Assembly: GCA_029959195.1 (NCBI GenBank)
Contig: CP114119.1
Span: 1,364,001 to 1,428,000, forward strand
Source of the DNA: Dictyophora rubrovolvata
Lineage: Eukaryota > Basidiomycota > Agaricomycetes > Phallales > Phallaceae
DNA: 64,000 nt
Direction: 5' to 3'
Positions within the stretch are counted from its first letter, which is position 1. Each line of letters begins with the position of its first letter. Shown in pieces: positions 1 to 12,800 of the stretch. A program made the translations under genes and the position numbers. The notes under the pieces are model-generated. The model had not been told where the DNA came from. It ran no database searches and saw only the letters and a list, made by a program, of their open reading frames with translations.

Positions 1-1522
1 TATACCAGAAGAGTATAGCGACCCTTCAATGCGTTTGATCTGGAACGCCGCTGGGTTCGAGGATGCCACTGAAGAAACATAATTCCGAGGGCGAATTGAA
101 GAATTGTCTACAAAATGTCTTAAGTTTTGTGGGGGGAGGCGGAGGTGGGATAAATAAAGTGAATCTGCGTCGACACCGAGCATGTATCGCTGTTTGGAGA
201 AATATATACGAGCTCCGAAAGATGTAACTGCTATAAGTTGAGGCTGATCAGAATCGGTACTACGCGCACTTCTCTTGATGACGTGCAAAGAAATGATCGT
301 GAATGGTTCACTCGGAATAATTCGATTAACATCCGCCACTATGCTTTTCATGGTACTCCGCAGTACCAGATTATCTCCCTTGCTCCCCAATGAATATACG
401 GATATATGAGGCTGTTGAGTCAACGTATACAAGCAGTTACGTTCATCATCCACGACGACAGAAATGATGCGGTCTATAATATTAAACCTGTTGAGTTAAA
501 GGCTAGGGTCACGAGATACCAGACGTACCGCCTGTGTTTGTCACTAAGCCCCATGCCGATAATGACACCGGAAGGATTCCTGAAAGCCCACCGGTGGTCG
601 AGTGACATATAAGGTTTATTTTGTTGCTGAACCATCCTTCGGTTGATTTGTATACAAGTTCGTATAAATATCCATCTTCACTGCCGCACATAAATATGCG
701 GCCATCCTTAGTGCCAATTATCGACTGCATCTCTCTCGAAGGAAGGCTGAACCCAGTATCATAGAGACGAGTTTCTAATCGGGGTGGAGTATTCGGGGAA
801 GGTTGAATATTTACAGCGGCCACACCCAACAGAATTAGAGAACTAGATGTTGAAAGAACCAATAAAAACTGAATTTCATCGATAAATACGTCGGGCTTCG
901 CTTTGACCAGCCCCACGTGCAAAATCACGTCCGGCTGATCCTCAAACGTTCGGACATCAGACCTGCGTTAAATTAATAAGTTGAATGGCTAGATCACGTC
1001 TGACATTAATACCCTTCATTATAATCCCAGAGGAGAAGACGGTTATTAAGAGTGATCCAGACCCGCTGGATTTCAGGGAAAATACCCATGCAGCAATGCG
1101 GACGAACTACAAATATCCTTGTATAAGTTTAGTTCAAATTAAGACCAGTGACATTACCTTCGTCATATTCATCAAAAACACCTGTAGGCATTGCTTTGAA
1201 ACCTTCCGGACCCTCTGGGCGGAAAAAAGGTGCCCAAGATCGATGCGGTGTAACGTTGTAGGTGGACGAAGAAGGACCTTAATTTGACATATTGAATAAT
1301 CCATGGGAACTGTGATCTTAACGTACCAGGTAATATATCCTTCACGTCAGGTATCATTTGTGCGTCCTTCTCAAAAAGCGAATTCAACAATTCGCTAGCC
1401 TTGGATAACGTAGCCAAGTTGGGCGCATCGATCTTGCTTGAAGACGATATGTGAGATGGGTATACTGGTGAATATGATTGTGAGGCAAGCAGCGTCGATT
1501 GCTCCCTAAATCCTGCAGCCAT
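1..1522 (-). CDS. NUP170: Nucleoporin Nup155/Nup170, N-terminal part (runs off left edge)
   Basis: This is the N-terminal beta-propeller of the large inner-ring nucleoporin Nup155/Nup157/170, a scaffold of the nuclear pore complex. The start is the ATG at 1522 (MAAGFREQST). The next exon gives a proline-rich stretch ending FDEYDEG. A further exon carries the family-typical GRIFMCGSEDGYLYELVY (about 615-720) and STEGWFSNK. Downstream, the frame reads DERNCLYTLTQQPHISVYSL and stays open to base 1 without a stop, so the gene continues outside the window. At least four exons are visible, with short introns (for example about 1277-1325). It is divergent from MAD2. Assignment rests on conserved propeller motifs; whether it is closer to yeast NUP157 or NUP170 cannot be told from this part. 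Confidence 0.9.
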
Positions 1523-2015
1523 GCTCACGCGTTAGTTGTTTTCAAGAAAGACAAGAGTCACGCGTATGTCACAGAATTGCATAATACCCCTTTCATACCT
1601 ATTTTTGTTGTGTTCTTGTCAGTTGTGAGCAGACCACAGGTATCAGTTGGAGTACGAGCAATCAGTGGATATTCATTATATCATATAGACAAGCCCCGTC
1701 AGGGGACATCACTAAATCACTACAAATGCTTAGGAGAACTTCGACGGACCCGGTGACGGGTTCTGCCGGAGATTCATGCTTCATTTTGGCAGGTACCGAG
1801 GCCGATTCTTGCTGCAGTATGCTCAGAAACCCAGCCTAATTTATGATTAATGGAGATTGCAAATACGATACCCAAGGTAAAGGGAAAGAGAAGATCCTTT
1901 GCTTATTATTAGCCTCCGTTACTTATAAAGTGACCAAAAAAGTCACGTGCGCCTTTGTTTACTTAAAATAAATCCAACGCGCGTCGCGGACGCGGCGATC
2001 AAGTCGCTGATCACA
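1523..2015. promoter_or_regulatory. Divergent intergenic region NUP155/MAD2
   Basis: These 493 bases separate the two divergent start codons. They contain an E-box CACGTG (1944-1949). A GC-rich patch of overlapping CGCG and ACGCG cores (about 1977-1997) lies just upstream of the MAD2 start. ACGCG cores resemble MluI cell-cycle boxes bound by fungal MBF. That reading is inference, although it would suit a cell-cycle gene. No convincing gene is seen here. Confidence 0.4.
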
Positions 2016-2868
2016 ATGCCACCTACCAAGCAAGCTCGAAATCTTCAGTCAATTTCATTGAAAGGGTCATGCGAGATAGTCACCGAGTTCTTTAAATACA
2101 GCGTCAATACGTGTGTTCACATCTTAACTTCATCTAATTTTCAATAATCACTTTCAAGGATCTTATTTCATCGAGGAGTTTATCCATCCGATGACTTTCA
2201 TATGGTTAAGAAGTATGGTCAAACTGTATTAGTAACCCAGGATTTAGCTTTGGAGAATTATCTCGATCGGTGGGTTCTATGTTTCATGCTTTTTCTTTCT
2301 TCATCTTCTGAGCTACTGTTAGGATCTTGAAACAAGTTAAAGGTGACTAGTAAAACCATTTTCATGGTTCAAGAAGGCATTGGCATTATTCTCCACTTTC
2401 TAGAATGGTTATTGACCGGTTCAGTCACTCAACTTGTCGTAGCAATTATTGCGAGAGATACTAGGATCACGCTTGAACGTTGGGTTTTTGACATCACAGT
2501 CAATGAATCTCAAGTAAACGGCGAACGTGCACAGTAGGAATACATCCTTTTTTTTTATAAAGTATTCAATTCACAAGTTTTTTTCGAGTAGAACCCAACC
2601 TAAGCCAGAGGCAGAATTTCAGTCTGAAATCCGTCGCATCTTGAAGCAAATTGTTTCCAGTGAAACTTTTCTTCCAAATTTTGAAGATCCCACCGTATTC
2701 AACATATTGGCGTACACCAAAGACTCGGCGGACGTACCAGCAGAAGAATGGGTTGACACGGACCCTCTTGCCATTGAAGCCGGCAAGAGTCAGCAGGTGA
2801 AACTAAGGAGTTTCAGTACAGATATTCATAGAATAGAAGCCATGGTTGCATATCGATATGAAGAATAA
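2016..2868 (+). CDS. MAD2: Mitotic spindle checkpoint protein Mad2 (HORMA domain)
   Basis: Mad2 is the HORMA-domain checkpoint protein that, with Mad1, Mad3 and Bub3, inhibits Cdc20-APC/C until kinetochores attach. Five exons fit in frame: 2016-2110, 2159-2269, 2323-2342, 2404-2513 and 2578-2868, giving 208 residues, the usual family length. Landmarks in order are SLKGSCEIVTEFFKYSVNT, the RGVYPSDDF segment, LERWVFDI, and the C-terminal safety-belt region with LRSFSTDIHRIEAMVAY. The ATG at 2016 is chosen because the conserved N-terminus follows directly. Exon 3 is only 20 bases. The last acceptor (CAAG before 2578) is preferred because the alternative TAG acceptor at 2591 breaks the frame. Confidence 0.94.
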
Positions 2869-2957
2869 ACTTTTCTTGTATATAATGTAAAATATGCTGA
2901 ACAGCACCAAATCATAATGCAGTAGTCGATGAGATTGCGTTAAAACAAGAGACAGTA

Positions 2958-4130
2958 CTACAGTTCCTCATCTTCATCCATATTCGTGATAAGCCTCTTC
3001 CCAACTAGCCACCCAACCTTATGTATCCATGAATGGCGTATCTCTTTCATTCCGACATATTTCTCAGCGAGATCGTCCAAATTCCGATCCCAGGTTTGTG
3101 CTGTCTCGGCGGAGAACATGCCGCCCTCACGATTGACTATTGTATCAATCCGATCTAGCCAGGCTTTCCACTCTTGTAAAAGGCGAGGCATCAACTGGGC
3201 CAGCAGTTCACTTTGTGCCACTTGTGGTTGTGAAAGAATATGTGACATAAGTGCAGATAAAAATGCAAAGGTTTCCGTAGGGTGTGGTTTCAGACCAGAT
3301 GATGACAGACTCGCTGAAGAAGATGAAGGCAAAAGCGAGAAGTACGGGAGATAAGAGAAGCACGTCGCCATAAACTCGGAGATATGGGGTCGAAGACGGG
3401 AAAGAATGTACGACTCGCGCATTGGACTTGACCGCTCCACGGCTGATGATTGCGAAACTTCGCGAGCAAAAGAATTAGAGTCATGGTGTGATTCGAATTC
3501 AGAGTTTGTTCGACTTTGTGGCATCGAATAAGGGTATGCATCTCGTAAAGTTTTTGAGGCGTCCGTTAATACTTGAAGAGCAGCTACTAAGGTCGGCCGT
3601 GGTATTAAAGAAAGTAGGATTGGTTTGAGACTGGGCTGTTGTCGTAATAAAGACATGAGAAGGGGTAATAACGACTGCTGTGGGAGAGACGCTTGGTCTG
3701 CTGTTAGAAGCAGACATCAAAATCAGCACTCGTAACACATACCTAAAAGCACGCCGACATCGGCGTCAGAGTTAGTGACCTTAATCCCCTTGTGATCGTG
3801 GAGGTCCTTATGTTTCTCTTTTGCAGAATCGTCGGTGTTGACAATGCGCAATCGTTTAGTGGGCCCGCGTTTGGGACGTTCGGGTGTAGGACTGCGATCC
3901 ATGGCATCGTCACTACGAGGACCACTTTCGTCGTCATTTTCTAGTCGTCGTTTCTGTGGCCGCTGAACCTGATGATGATTGCATGGGAAAAGAGGAGCGG
4001 GTGCGAATGTTGATGGCTGAGACGAAGAAAGACCAAAGCCGAAACCCAAAGACGATGATGAATGATTGACATTACGAGGGAAGTCCAGGTGATGTAATTG
4101 GGGGAAGGGCGGGAGGTAGATGTTGGCCAT
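2958..4130 (-). CDS. STS1: Proteasome nuclear tethering factor Sts1/Cut8
   Basis: Sts1 (budding yeast) and Cut8 (fission yeast) tether the 26S proteasome to the nuclear envelope and promote its nuclear import. Two exons, 3743-4130 and 2958-3700, join in frame around a 42-base intron to give 376 residues. The start is the ATG at 4130 (MANIYLPPFPQL); the codon further upstream is TTG. The N-terminal part is basic and proline-rich, with a likely nuclear localisation stretch (RPKRGPTKRLRI). The helical Cut8 domain begins around LLPLLMSLLRQQPSLKPILL, followed by IPRPTLVAALQVL and a three-helix-like region (RLRPHISEFMATCFSYLPYF). It lies 2.7 kb from a BLM10 proteasome-activator gene. Confidence 0.88.
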
Positions 4131-4587
4131 GAAGCGGTTCAAAAGGATGTAACCTTTTTAAATTTGAAACTCAACGTATGTACCGTGACATGTGATGATA
4201 ACCGTGACTTCGCTTGTCCGTGCTTATATAAGACCCTTGGAATTGTCACGTCAGTCTTTTTTCTTGTCCTCAATTCCTGTCCATATCCTCTCAGTCCTCA
4301 AAGCCTCCAACAAGGTCCCAACCTCTCCCCCCTTCGAAATACCAGGTCAGTTATATGCTCTAGCTTAATACCTTCGTAAAGGATAGAAAAAAAATCATAG
4401 AGTCAAGCCCCGAAGCTCATCTAAAGGATGGGTTATGAGGTTATCTTTCCATGCTAATTCTGATTTTCTTTTAACTTTTTTCTACTTGCCAATGACGATA
4501 CTAATAGTTTCACAGTTTCTTTACCTTTTTTTTGTGAACAGTCATGTTTTGTGTATATATGTTATAAAGTAAAATAAATAGAACAGA
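4131..4587. other. Intergenic region STS1 start / RAD14 end
   Basis: These 457 bases hold the STS1 upstream region and the RAD14 3' flank. The part near the RAD14 stop is strongly AT-rich (TATATATGTTATAAAGTAAA, about 4553-4572). Small open frames here have no recognisable similarity. No gene is called. Confidence 0.5.
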
Positions 4588-5719
4588 CTAAAACTCTTCT
4601 ACTTCTATAACAAACTCGCATTCGGTACAAGTCTGTGTTTGTTTTCCATTTTCGTCGACCACACATGGACCAAAAGTATGATGGTGCTCGGCGTCCTGCC
4701 GCTGTTGCCACACTGTCCCCTTGGTTTTCCGTCTCAATTCCCTCAAAGCTGCCTCAAACTTCTTGCCTCCCTTGCGCTTCTTCTCTCGCTGTCGACGCTC
4801 ATATTCTGCATCCAGAGCTTCCGGGGATCCCCATTTCTTCCATGCAAAGGCCTCTACTTGCATCCTTAAATATAACATCATGTTAGAGAATGTACTATGA
4901 TGTGGATTTGCTTTCAGGAGATGTGGAAGCTCTTCCTCATCTCGCAACTCGGCTAGGCGAACCAGGCCCTTGAGTAAAGTTGCCTCGTCTACCAAATAGT
5001 GTTTATACGTACGATCAGTCAGTAAATAATCCTATATTCCCCTCGTGAGTCCATGAACCGAAAAACCATGTTATAATAGCCTACCTCCTTGCATTCCGTT
5101 TTCGTCAATAAACTATATTTTTCGGGCATAACTTGTTTGCACTTGTGACATACACAGCACTTGAAGACTTTCAAAAATTGCTGGTCAATATCAACAGATT
5201 GGCATTCCGTGCATTTTGGATTGAGGTTATTGTCAAGGAATAAGGCTGCAGGTAATGAATATTCAGAGAAACCAAACCCATAAAGAATAGACATACGCGG
5301 ATCCAAATGAGCCATAGCCTTTTCACGTTCCTTTTGCCGTTGAAGAGTTCTTTGATTTTCGGTAACTTCTTGGTCGTCTTCGACGAGAAAGCCACCTTTC
5401 GAATTGACCATTTTACTGAGGTCATAATCAAAGTACTTCCCCAGTCGAGAATCTCGCTTCAACGGTTTAGGCGCGGTGGGTGAACGTGAATTCGAGGATA
5501 CCACTTCTAAGGGTCTTTTATTATTTTCATTAGCATGCGAGGAGGACGACAGTGTGGCATCTAGAGTTCGTTGTCTCGCCTTGGCTATTCAATGCGAAGT
5601 AAAAGTTAATGGAGAAGAATAGACAACAGCGGATCACAAATACCTTTTAATCTGTTGATTTCAAATCGTTTTATCTGTTCAGGTGTAAGACCATCTTGCG
5701 AGGCAACAGAATGGTCCAT
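4588..5719 (-). CDS. RAD14: DNA damage recognition protein Rad14/XPA
   Basis: Rad14/XPA binds kinked damaged DNA and assembles the nucleotide-excision-repair incision complex with RPA and TFIIH. Four exons (5644-5719, 5085-5584, 5013-5031, 4588-4988) join in frame to 331 residues. The zinc finger is visible as CTEC, a spacer of about 17 residues, then CHKC. It is followed by the DNA-binding stretch ECKEDYLLTD, ANPHHSTFSNMMLYLRMQVE and the basic helix FAWKKWGS. The C-terminus holds a second Cys-rich motif (CTECEFVIEVEEF). The start (MDHSVASQDGLTPEQIKRFE) is the ATG at 5719. One exon is only 19 bases and encodes the centre of the family's YLLTD motif. The start codon is just 80 bases from that of the divergent neighbour. 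Confidence 0.93.
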
Positions 5720-5799
5720 GGACCATTGATTTAGCTAGCGTGCGTGCCGGCCCTCTAAAGTCACAAACCTGTGACTCAACTTCAGCGTCTCCATTCGCC

Positions 5800-6704
5800 A
5801 TGGACAACTATTCTTTCGTTGAGCTTGCAGATATAACCGGAGCAAAGGGGAGTAATTGGGGAAATAAATTCGAGCAGGAAGCTAAATGGTTGCGGAAAGA
5901 CAAGTTGTCTTCATGGAGTCCTCATAAAGAAGAATGGGAAGTAAGTCGATGCTTTCTCTTATCACTACTGAAGTTCAATCTTTATAGATAGAAGAGAGAG
6001 CACGAAAAAGGCTTTCAGCCGCCCTTTTTTCTAAACCTCCCTCCCCATCTCCACCCCGGTTGCACTTGCGCTCCCCGAGTCCTCCTCTAATCCCCCCCTA
6101 CCCAGTACCAGCCACGCAACACCTGTCGTTCACATCCTTTGTTTTGGATCCTGCTGCCCAGCGTTCGTTTAGATCTGAAATGATAAATGATCTTGAGCAA
6201 GCGACGTGTACTCTTATTGAAGGGGAAACGCAGCTCCGTCGTGCAATGGGCAGACTGTGGCAAGTACTGAGTGACAATGCGGATAGTCGAAACAAAAATG
6301 GGTCGAGCAATGAGGTCGCTATCACAAAACAAGAAGACTCGGACGAGAACGAAAACCTTACTAGCGATCAAGGAAGTAATATCGATAGCAATCAAGTTAT
6401 GATAAACCATGGACCCCCCTACCCAATTCACAAACTATTTTTGAACATACCACCATTAGGAAATGGCAATAGTACCCATGCAGAAGCGGTCTCATTCGAT
6501 CAGGCTCAAAGATGGGAACATCAAGAAGAAATATTGGAAAAAGGTCTCGCCGTTCTCCGCGAATTACAGGAAGACAGCAGGGAATATGTAGAGCGCTTAG
6601 AAGAGATACGAGAAGACTTGGGATTAGTACGGAACCAAAGGCAAAGTGTATGGACTGTTGTTAGGGAACGATCACTCAAGGAAATGGATGGAGGGTATAC
6701 TTAA
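5800..6704 (+). CDS. Unrecognised coiled-coil protein
   Basis: I do not recognise this gene. Two exons, 5800-5940 and 5988-6704, give 285 residues starting MDNYSFVELADITGAKG. Visible parts are a charged N-terminus (about 1-60), a proline/serine-rich linker (LRSPSPPLIPPYPVPA), a helical segment (SEMINDLEQATCTLIEGETQ), an acidic linker, and a C-terminal coiled coil (EEILEKGLAVLRELQEDSRE) ending in a short conserved-looking stretch, VWTVVRERSLKEMDG. Long helices without enzyme motifs suggest a subunit of a complex; this is inference. The start ATG follows directly from the short divergent promoter shared with RAD14. Confidence 0.75.
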
Positions 6705-6838
6705 CAATAAATTGTTCAATACGATCCGGAATTTCTCCGCTTTCACGTATTAATTCAGACGTGATTGCAAGGAGCAAGTACAAAGCAATTGACTAGTAGT
6801 GCTTATAGTATTAGCTATAATCGTCACTGGCAAATCTT

Positions 6839-9800
6839 ATGGCCTTGGCACAAGCGCTTGTTGTTCCTGCCGTCATGTCCGAGTCGACTTATTCCTTAGA
6901 CATTGAGAATCTCCATATTTCTTACGACAATCCAACGGACGAGAGTCTCGGGAATGATAGCGTCGATTGGAATAGGTTAAAGGCCTATGCCGCTTCACTG
7001 CCTTATTCCATCGAGTCAAACTCTACCATGCAAAATTTGCTGGATATGTACCTCATGCGAATTGTTCAGGTACATGTCTACGTATTGCTTTATTTTTATT
7101 TATTGCCTATCAATAAATATTACAGTGTATCAAGGCCAAGGATTTTGAACCTGGGTTACTGCAGTGGGACAGTATGATTGACCAGTCCGCTTTGACCTCT
7201 TACTTTCAAATTCGACCTGTCCTGATTGATTTTTCATACAGTTGGTTAATGCTCAAATACCCTGTTCCCTTGAAAAAGCGAGTCCTCCTTGCTAGATTGT
7301 ATTATGAGCTTTGCGTTTTGCCCGGAATGCCTACACACCTCCTATCAACCTGGGTGGATGGTTTATCGGTTTTGCTCCACTCTAAACGCAAAACTTCCAT
7401 CCGTGACTTAAGACTCCCCTGGAAACCAATTTTTGACATACTCAAAAAAGATTTATTTCTTACCAGAAGACAATTCGAAATAAGGCACGGACTTTTCGTT
7501 GTATAAACGCTACGAGAAACCACCAACGATTACTTCTAGTCAAGTGCCCTACTATATGGGATACATTGCTGAGAAATGCCGTCGATTTTTTCATGCAGCT
7601 GCTATTGAAGAAATGCTCGAAACTTTTCTTCCCTTAATGAATGGTACCTCGCTCGATGTGGGTCAGCTTCAAGTCACCACCGGAATTCCCTCGCTTATGA
7701 CCCACGCAGAGTATGCTAGCAACTCAATATTATTTAGTGACATTTCTGCCCCTCTCTCATCCTCAACTTTACCTTCCATTGATGTTCCGAATGTGGGATA
7801 GTATTAATTCCTATATGTGGGACGAAAGGATGTTGTAAGTGATATATTATGGTGCGAAAGTTATAGTTTAGCATGTATGTCTGCTTCATAGGTCTTTCCT
7901 GGGGCAACTTGCCGAGATGCATGTCGATCCAACTCTTAGTGACCCGGCTCTACTTTCTTCCATACCAGACGATGCTCGGAGTGATGGAGAGAGACGCCCG
8001 AAATGGAACAATGACGATTTAAAGGCAAGTGGTGAATGGTGTGGTCTATTCAAAGACGTTGGAATCTTCACCGATGCGCAATGGGCCACTATTATGTCAA
8101 AGTGCTTAACAAGCATGGGTATGTTAAGCAGAGTGATCGACTGTCCATAGTAATCTCAAACGTTACGTAGAAATTTCTCTTGCGGACACAGGATCCTTGG
8201 CCACAGGATCGACTGCAGACAGTCAAGCTGGATTCGAGATCAGTCGTCTTCCAAAAGCCACATGGCGCATTTGTGAGGATTTTTAGTATTTGATATTTTT
8301 TCACTGCTCACCATCGTTATAGATTCGCTGGCAAAAATTTTAGTTTATTCCATGTTCCACGATGGTCAAGCTTCGACGATTGAAAATGGAGTAGATGCTG
8401 AATATTTTCCTTTGAGAGCACCGTCTCCTGGAGGTCGAGGATCTTATCTTGCGGGATGTAAAGCTCTCGACTCATTGTCTCGAATGATTACATCGACTGA
8501 AAGCTTCTTTCACCCGTCCACCTCGGGTCCCTGGACCTCCGATTTGAGTGCCTTCATAAAATATCTCGCCTCGGAATTCAATAAGCGTAAATCCTTGCCA
8601 CAAAGTCGTACTTGATCCAGCTAATTGGCCCTCTCAGGCTGGTATTCCGAACAAAAAATCGATTGTAAAACTCCCGTGGTAAGCTTCTTGTTGTTTGGTT
8701 TGGCTCAGAAGTTTATCATAACCAGAAACGTCGACTTACTCCCCTAATTAAACGCGAATTAGTTCGATGTCTGAGGACTCCGGCTCTCTTAGCGATATTT
8801 TCTCGTGATTCAACGACTGTATCCAATATTCAATCGTGCTTTAAAAGCATGACTATAATGGAACCCGATTTAATTCTGCAACCTATCCTAGAACGCGCTA
8901 TACCCTCGCTGGAGACTTTGGTTGAGGTAATGCTCTCATGTTGGTTACAAGCTGATACTGACGTCCCTAGACTCGCCGTACTACGGCTATCATCAAAGCA
9001 CTGGGTGCTATTACCTTGTCTTTGACAAGTCGCGAGATATATTATCCGGGTTCCAAACACCTCCTTCAGATCCTGGATCTGTTGCTACCTGGTATTGACT
9101 TGGTATGAAATTCCGTTTATTTTCACTCTACAGCCTTCATAACAATTCTTCAGAATGACCCCACCAAAACCGTACGTTACCTAATTTGAAGTTTGAAACT
9201 TGAATATGGTTCATTTTGCCGTCATAGCTATGCACCGCTGCTTTTCTCGTCGAAATGTCTCAATGTATCAAAATTGGAGATCTAACCGAAGATATCAATG
9301 CTCAGGTCAATGGAAATTCACGAGCGGATGATTTTTTCTCAAATGTAATCGATGAAGCGGACGTGAAGATGCCGGCTGAAAACGACGACATTGCTTTAAG
9401 CAAATTCCAGGAGGATGCATTGCTCAAAGACTCGTCAAGAGCATTTCCTGCCTGGACAACAGCATTTATTCGTCGGGTAATCTTACTATTTGAAAATCTA
9501 CCAGGGGATACGGGAACAGAAGTTCGATCCAGTAGTGAAACGGAAAGTGAGTGCTGCAGCTTCCTTGTGCAAAATGTGCCCCGATGAACACGGATGGACT
9601 TCGTAGTTGTCGACGCTGTCATCGAAGCCTGCAGCCAAGTCTGTATTCACCTGTCGGATGCCCTATATGACCTCGTGCTGAATCTCATATATGACTATGC
9701 AAGCACAACTGTACGGCCAAACTGCGTGCATGTTGTTCATCGATTAGTGGAATGCGTCGCAAATGCTAATCCTCCGAAAGCGATTGAGAAATTCCTGCCC

Positions 9801-12800
9801 TTTTGTATGTCAAGGATTGAAAATGAGCTTCAAAACGGTGCCTCATCAATTAGAACAACTTCCACGAATTCCGCTCCTCTACCATCTGACGCTACTTTTC
9901 ACTGGAGTAAGTGAACACGATGTTAGTATGTTCTTCAATGCTAAAAGCTTCATCAAGCTCTGGGTATTGTTCGCGGGCTTGTACGGAGGTGCGTTGCTAA
10001 TTCACTCATTATCGTAGTTGAATCACTGAGAAATTGTCTTTTTAGCGATGGCAAGGCGGTGAGAGCACTTGCAATTCATTCATTCTTATTCAAACTATTA
10101 TCAAAAGCTTTTACCCCACAAGAAAGAATTGTTAGAGTTGCTGCTTTTGCTTCAAAGAAAGACCTTTTCCAAGAGAGGTTTCTCTCGTGCCAGTAAATTT
10201 CTCTTAACAGTGATGGCTTCTTTGACCTCTATTTATCCTAATGAGACAAGATTCGTAAATCCTGATGAGTGGTATGACGAAAGTATGTACTTATTCCTGT
10301 AAGTTTACATCCAAGTAACCTTTAAGCCATCACTAGGTTTCCAGAAGTCGCACTATTTACATTGGGGAAAACTTTACGGTCTCGGTGAAGCAAAAGTGAG
10401 CACCCTTTTATGTATGTATGTGCTATGCAGTATCGATTGTTCATAGATCAACTGGCATACTCCATCGGACGCAGAAATCGGATTCGCATTGGATATCTTT
10501 TCTACTATCATTAAGCCGAGCCTCGATGCTTTAAGAACATTGCTTTCCCAGGATTACGAAGATCCCGGCGTTTGGCAGAACGAGTTCTGCAGGTAGCCAA
10601 TGCTTATTTACCAATAACTAGTGATCCTTTACTGATATCAAATTTCAGACATATGAGTTTTGTTCGGAATGCCTTCGCAGGTATTTCGACACTCTGGAGA
10701 GAACATGTACCTTCCGATGATTTGCTGGCTCAGTCGTTGGAGACCAGTGATATACTGTATGTTCCACGAATTGCAATAATTCTCATCACCCATGAATAAC
10801 TCCAGAAACGAAATTCCGGAATTTATTGCCACCGTAGAGCCATTATCCGCTGGCTTTGGCCTTCAGCCTGGCGATCCAAGACATTCCTACATTAGTGATT
10901 TGCGCCAGGAGTTCGGTGATATACTCTTAACGTCAAGTCGCTTTCTCCGGAACAAAGGACCGGAAAATACCTTTGCGTCATCCCAAGCGTTGCTACGATC
11001 CGTGCGGACCTTCATGCTGGCTTACGGTGATAGTCGGGATACCTACAATACTTTACGAGATCGATATGAGGCTGAGTACAATCTCGCTCTCCAACACGTC
11101 GGTCAGAAGGTTTGGCCCCGGGCATTATATGTACACAAAGCTCAGTATGTATTCCGTACGGTGGTGTCAACTGCGGCAGGCTAACTTATGTCGTGGAGAT
11201 TTTACCATGTGGCTAGGCTACGGTGGAATAGCGTCGAACGGTTTCGTGGGCCTCTTCAGGACAATATTATTGACGAAACTCTGGAGTGGTGCGTACTGAG
11301 AATATCAACCGCCCCCCTTGAGATCTTCATAGTTTTCTAGGTGTTTGTGGCATTACCCAACAAGTATGTACTAGTTTCTCGCGCCAAGTTTTCCCGATCT
11401 TACATTCTTTTTAGTCAGATCAGCGAGTCAAACATTGTTAGAAGACATTTGCAAGGTACAGACGTTCTTCACATCCTCTAACTCAGCTTAATGTCTGTTC
11501 TTTTCTCAGTCTTACGATGGGGTCCGTCGACGGTCACTTCCAAAGCTGTATGATGCGTTGACTCCCGATGCCCCTGATCATCGAGTTAAAGGAGCCCTTT
11601 GGCTACTGAATTCTTCATCCTTTGCTCGATATGCGATGTCAGGTACGTTTGACTCTGTAAAGCCTTGCTATTTTTTTTACCATAGCTCAGAACCAACTTT
11701 AATTCTTCCTTTTATCCGAAAAATATTCTTTTGTCAGGCATACGAAGAGTCGTCTGTACAAAAATGCGTCGCTACGATTATAGAGAATTGTCTTGGACAA
11801 TTTTATGAACCGTCATATATCATCTACGAGTTGCATTCCCCGCCCTTGTCTCGCGCGGTTGATGCCTTAGAAGCTGCTTTACCAAAACATCTGGTCGATG
11901 ATGGTCTTGTGGAGAAGGCCGGACTTCATACTAGGCAACGAATCGAATCGGATAAATGTTGTATAATGGATTTAGTGCGTGTATAGGCAAAAGATTCTTG
12001 ACAAACCGTAAACGTACGCCTTTAGACGATTTCACTTACAAAAATCGCGGAGAGCCCTCAAACACATTGGAAATATTCCATTGTAGCTCTCCGACTGTTG
12101 AGAACTCTCATACGCCGTGATATTCCTATCCATGGACCCCAATTAATATATGTGTGTATTCATTTTTATAATGGGTCATTACTAATGGCCCATAGTTCCT
12201 CAAAAAAGTTACAGACACCAATCCAAGTATGCGGTATTATGCTATTCGAAGTGTAATGAAAGGTAAGTAATTTTATTCCCTGCGTAATACCACAACTAAA
12301 ACTGGGATTCTTCAGCTTCACGATATATTAAACTGCGAACATTCTGCCGGGCTGATCCAAGGGACCTTGCTTTAGGAATCAACCGCAACCCTTTGAAAGT
12401 CTTGGTCGCAATTGATAATCCGTCTGAACGATATACTCAGGAGCTATTATTAGCGTTTCGAGAAACTTTGGACCCGTTGGTTGCATCAAAAACTCCCCTT
12501 TTGAAGGATCGCATGAAGGTTGGTTGGTTAGTATGGGGGAGCGTAGATGAACGCTATCTGGCACCCCCACCAACCCACTCCGACTATTTACCCTGGACGT
12601 CGGATAATGCCACAGCTATTGAGATACTAATGAAGACATGTTGCTCGGAAGATTTTTGGAATTCTATGTCGATCTACTTTGCTGAGGAAACCAATCAGCG
12701 GAGTCTCTCGACAGATAATATCTCGTGCACGAAATCTATATGTGATTGTCATTATCTCTTGCTAGTTGCATTCAAAACTGACGCAGAGATAGTTCAATTA

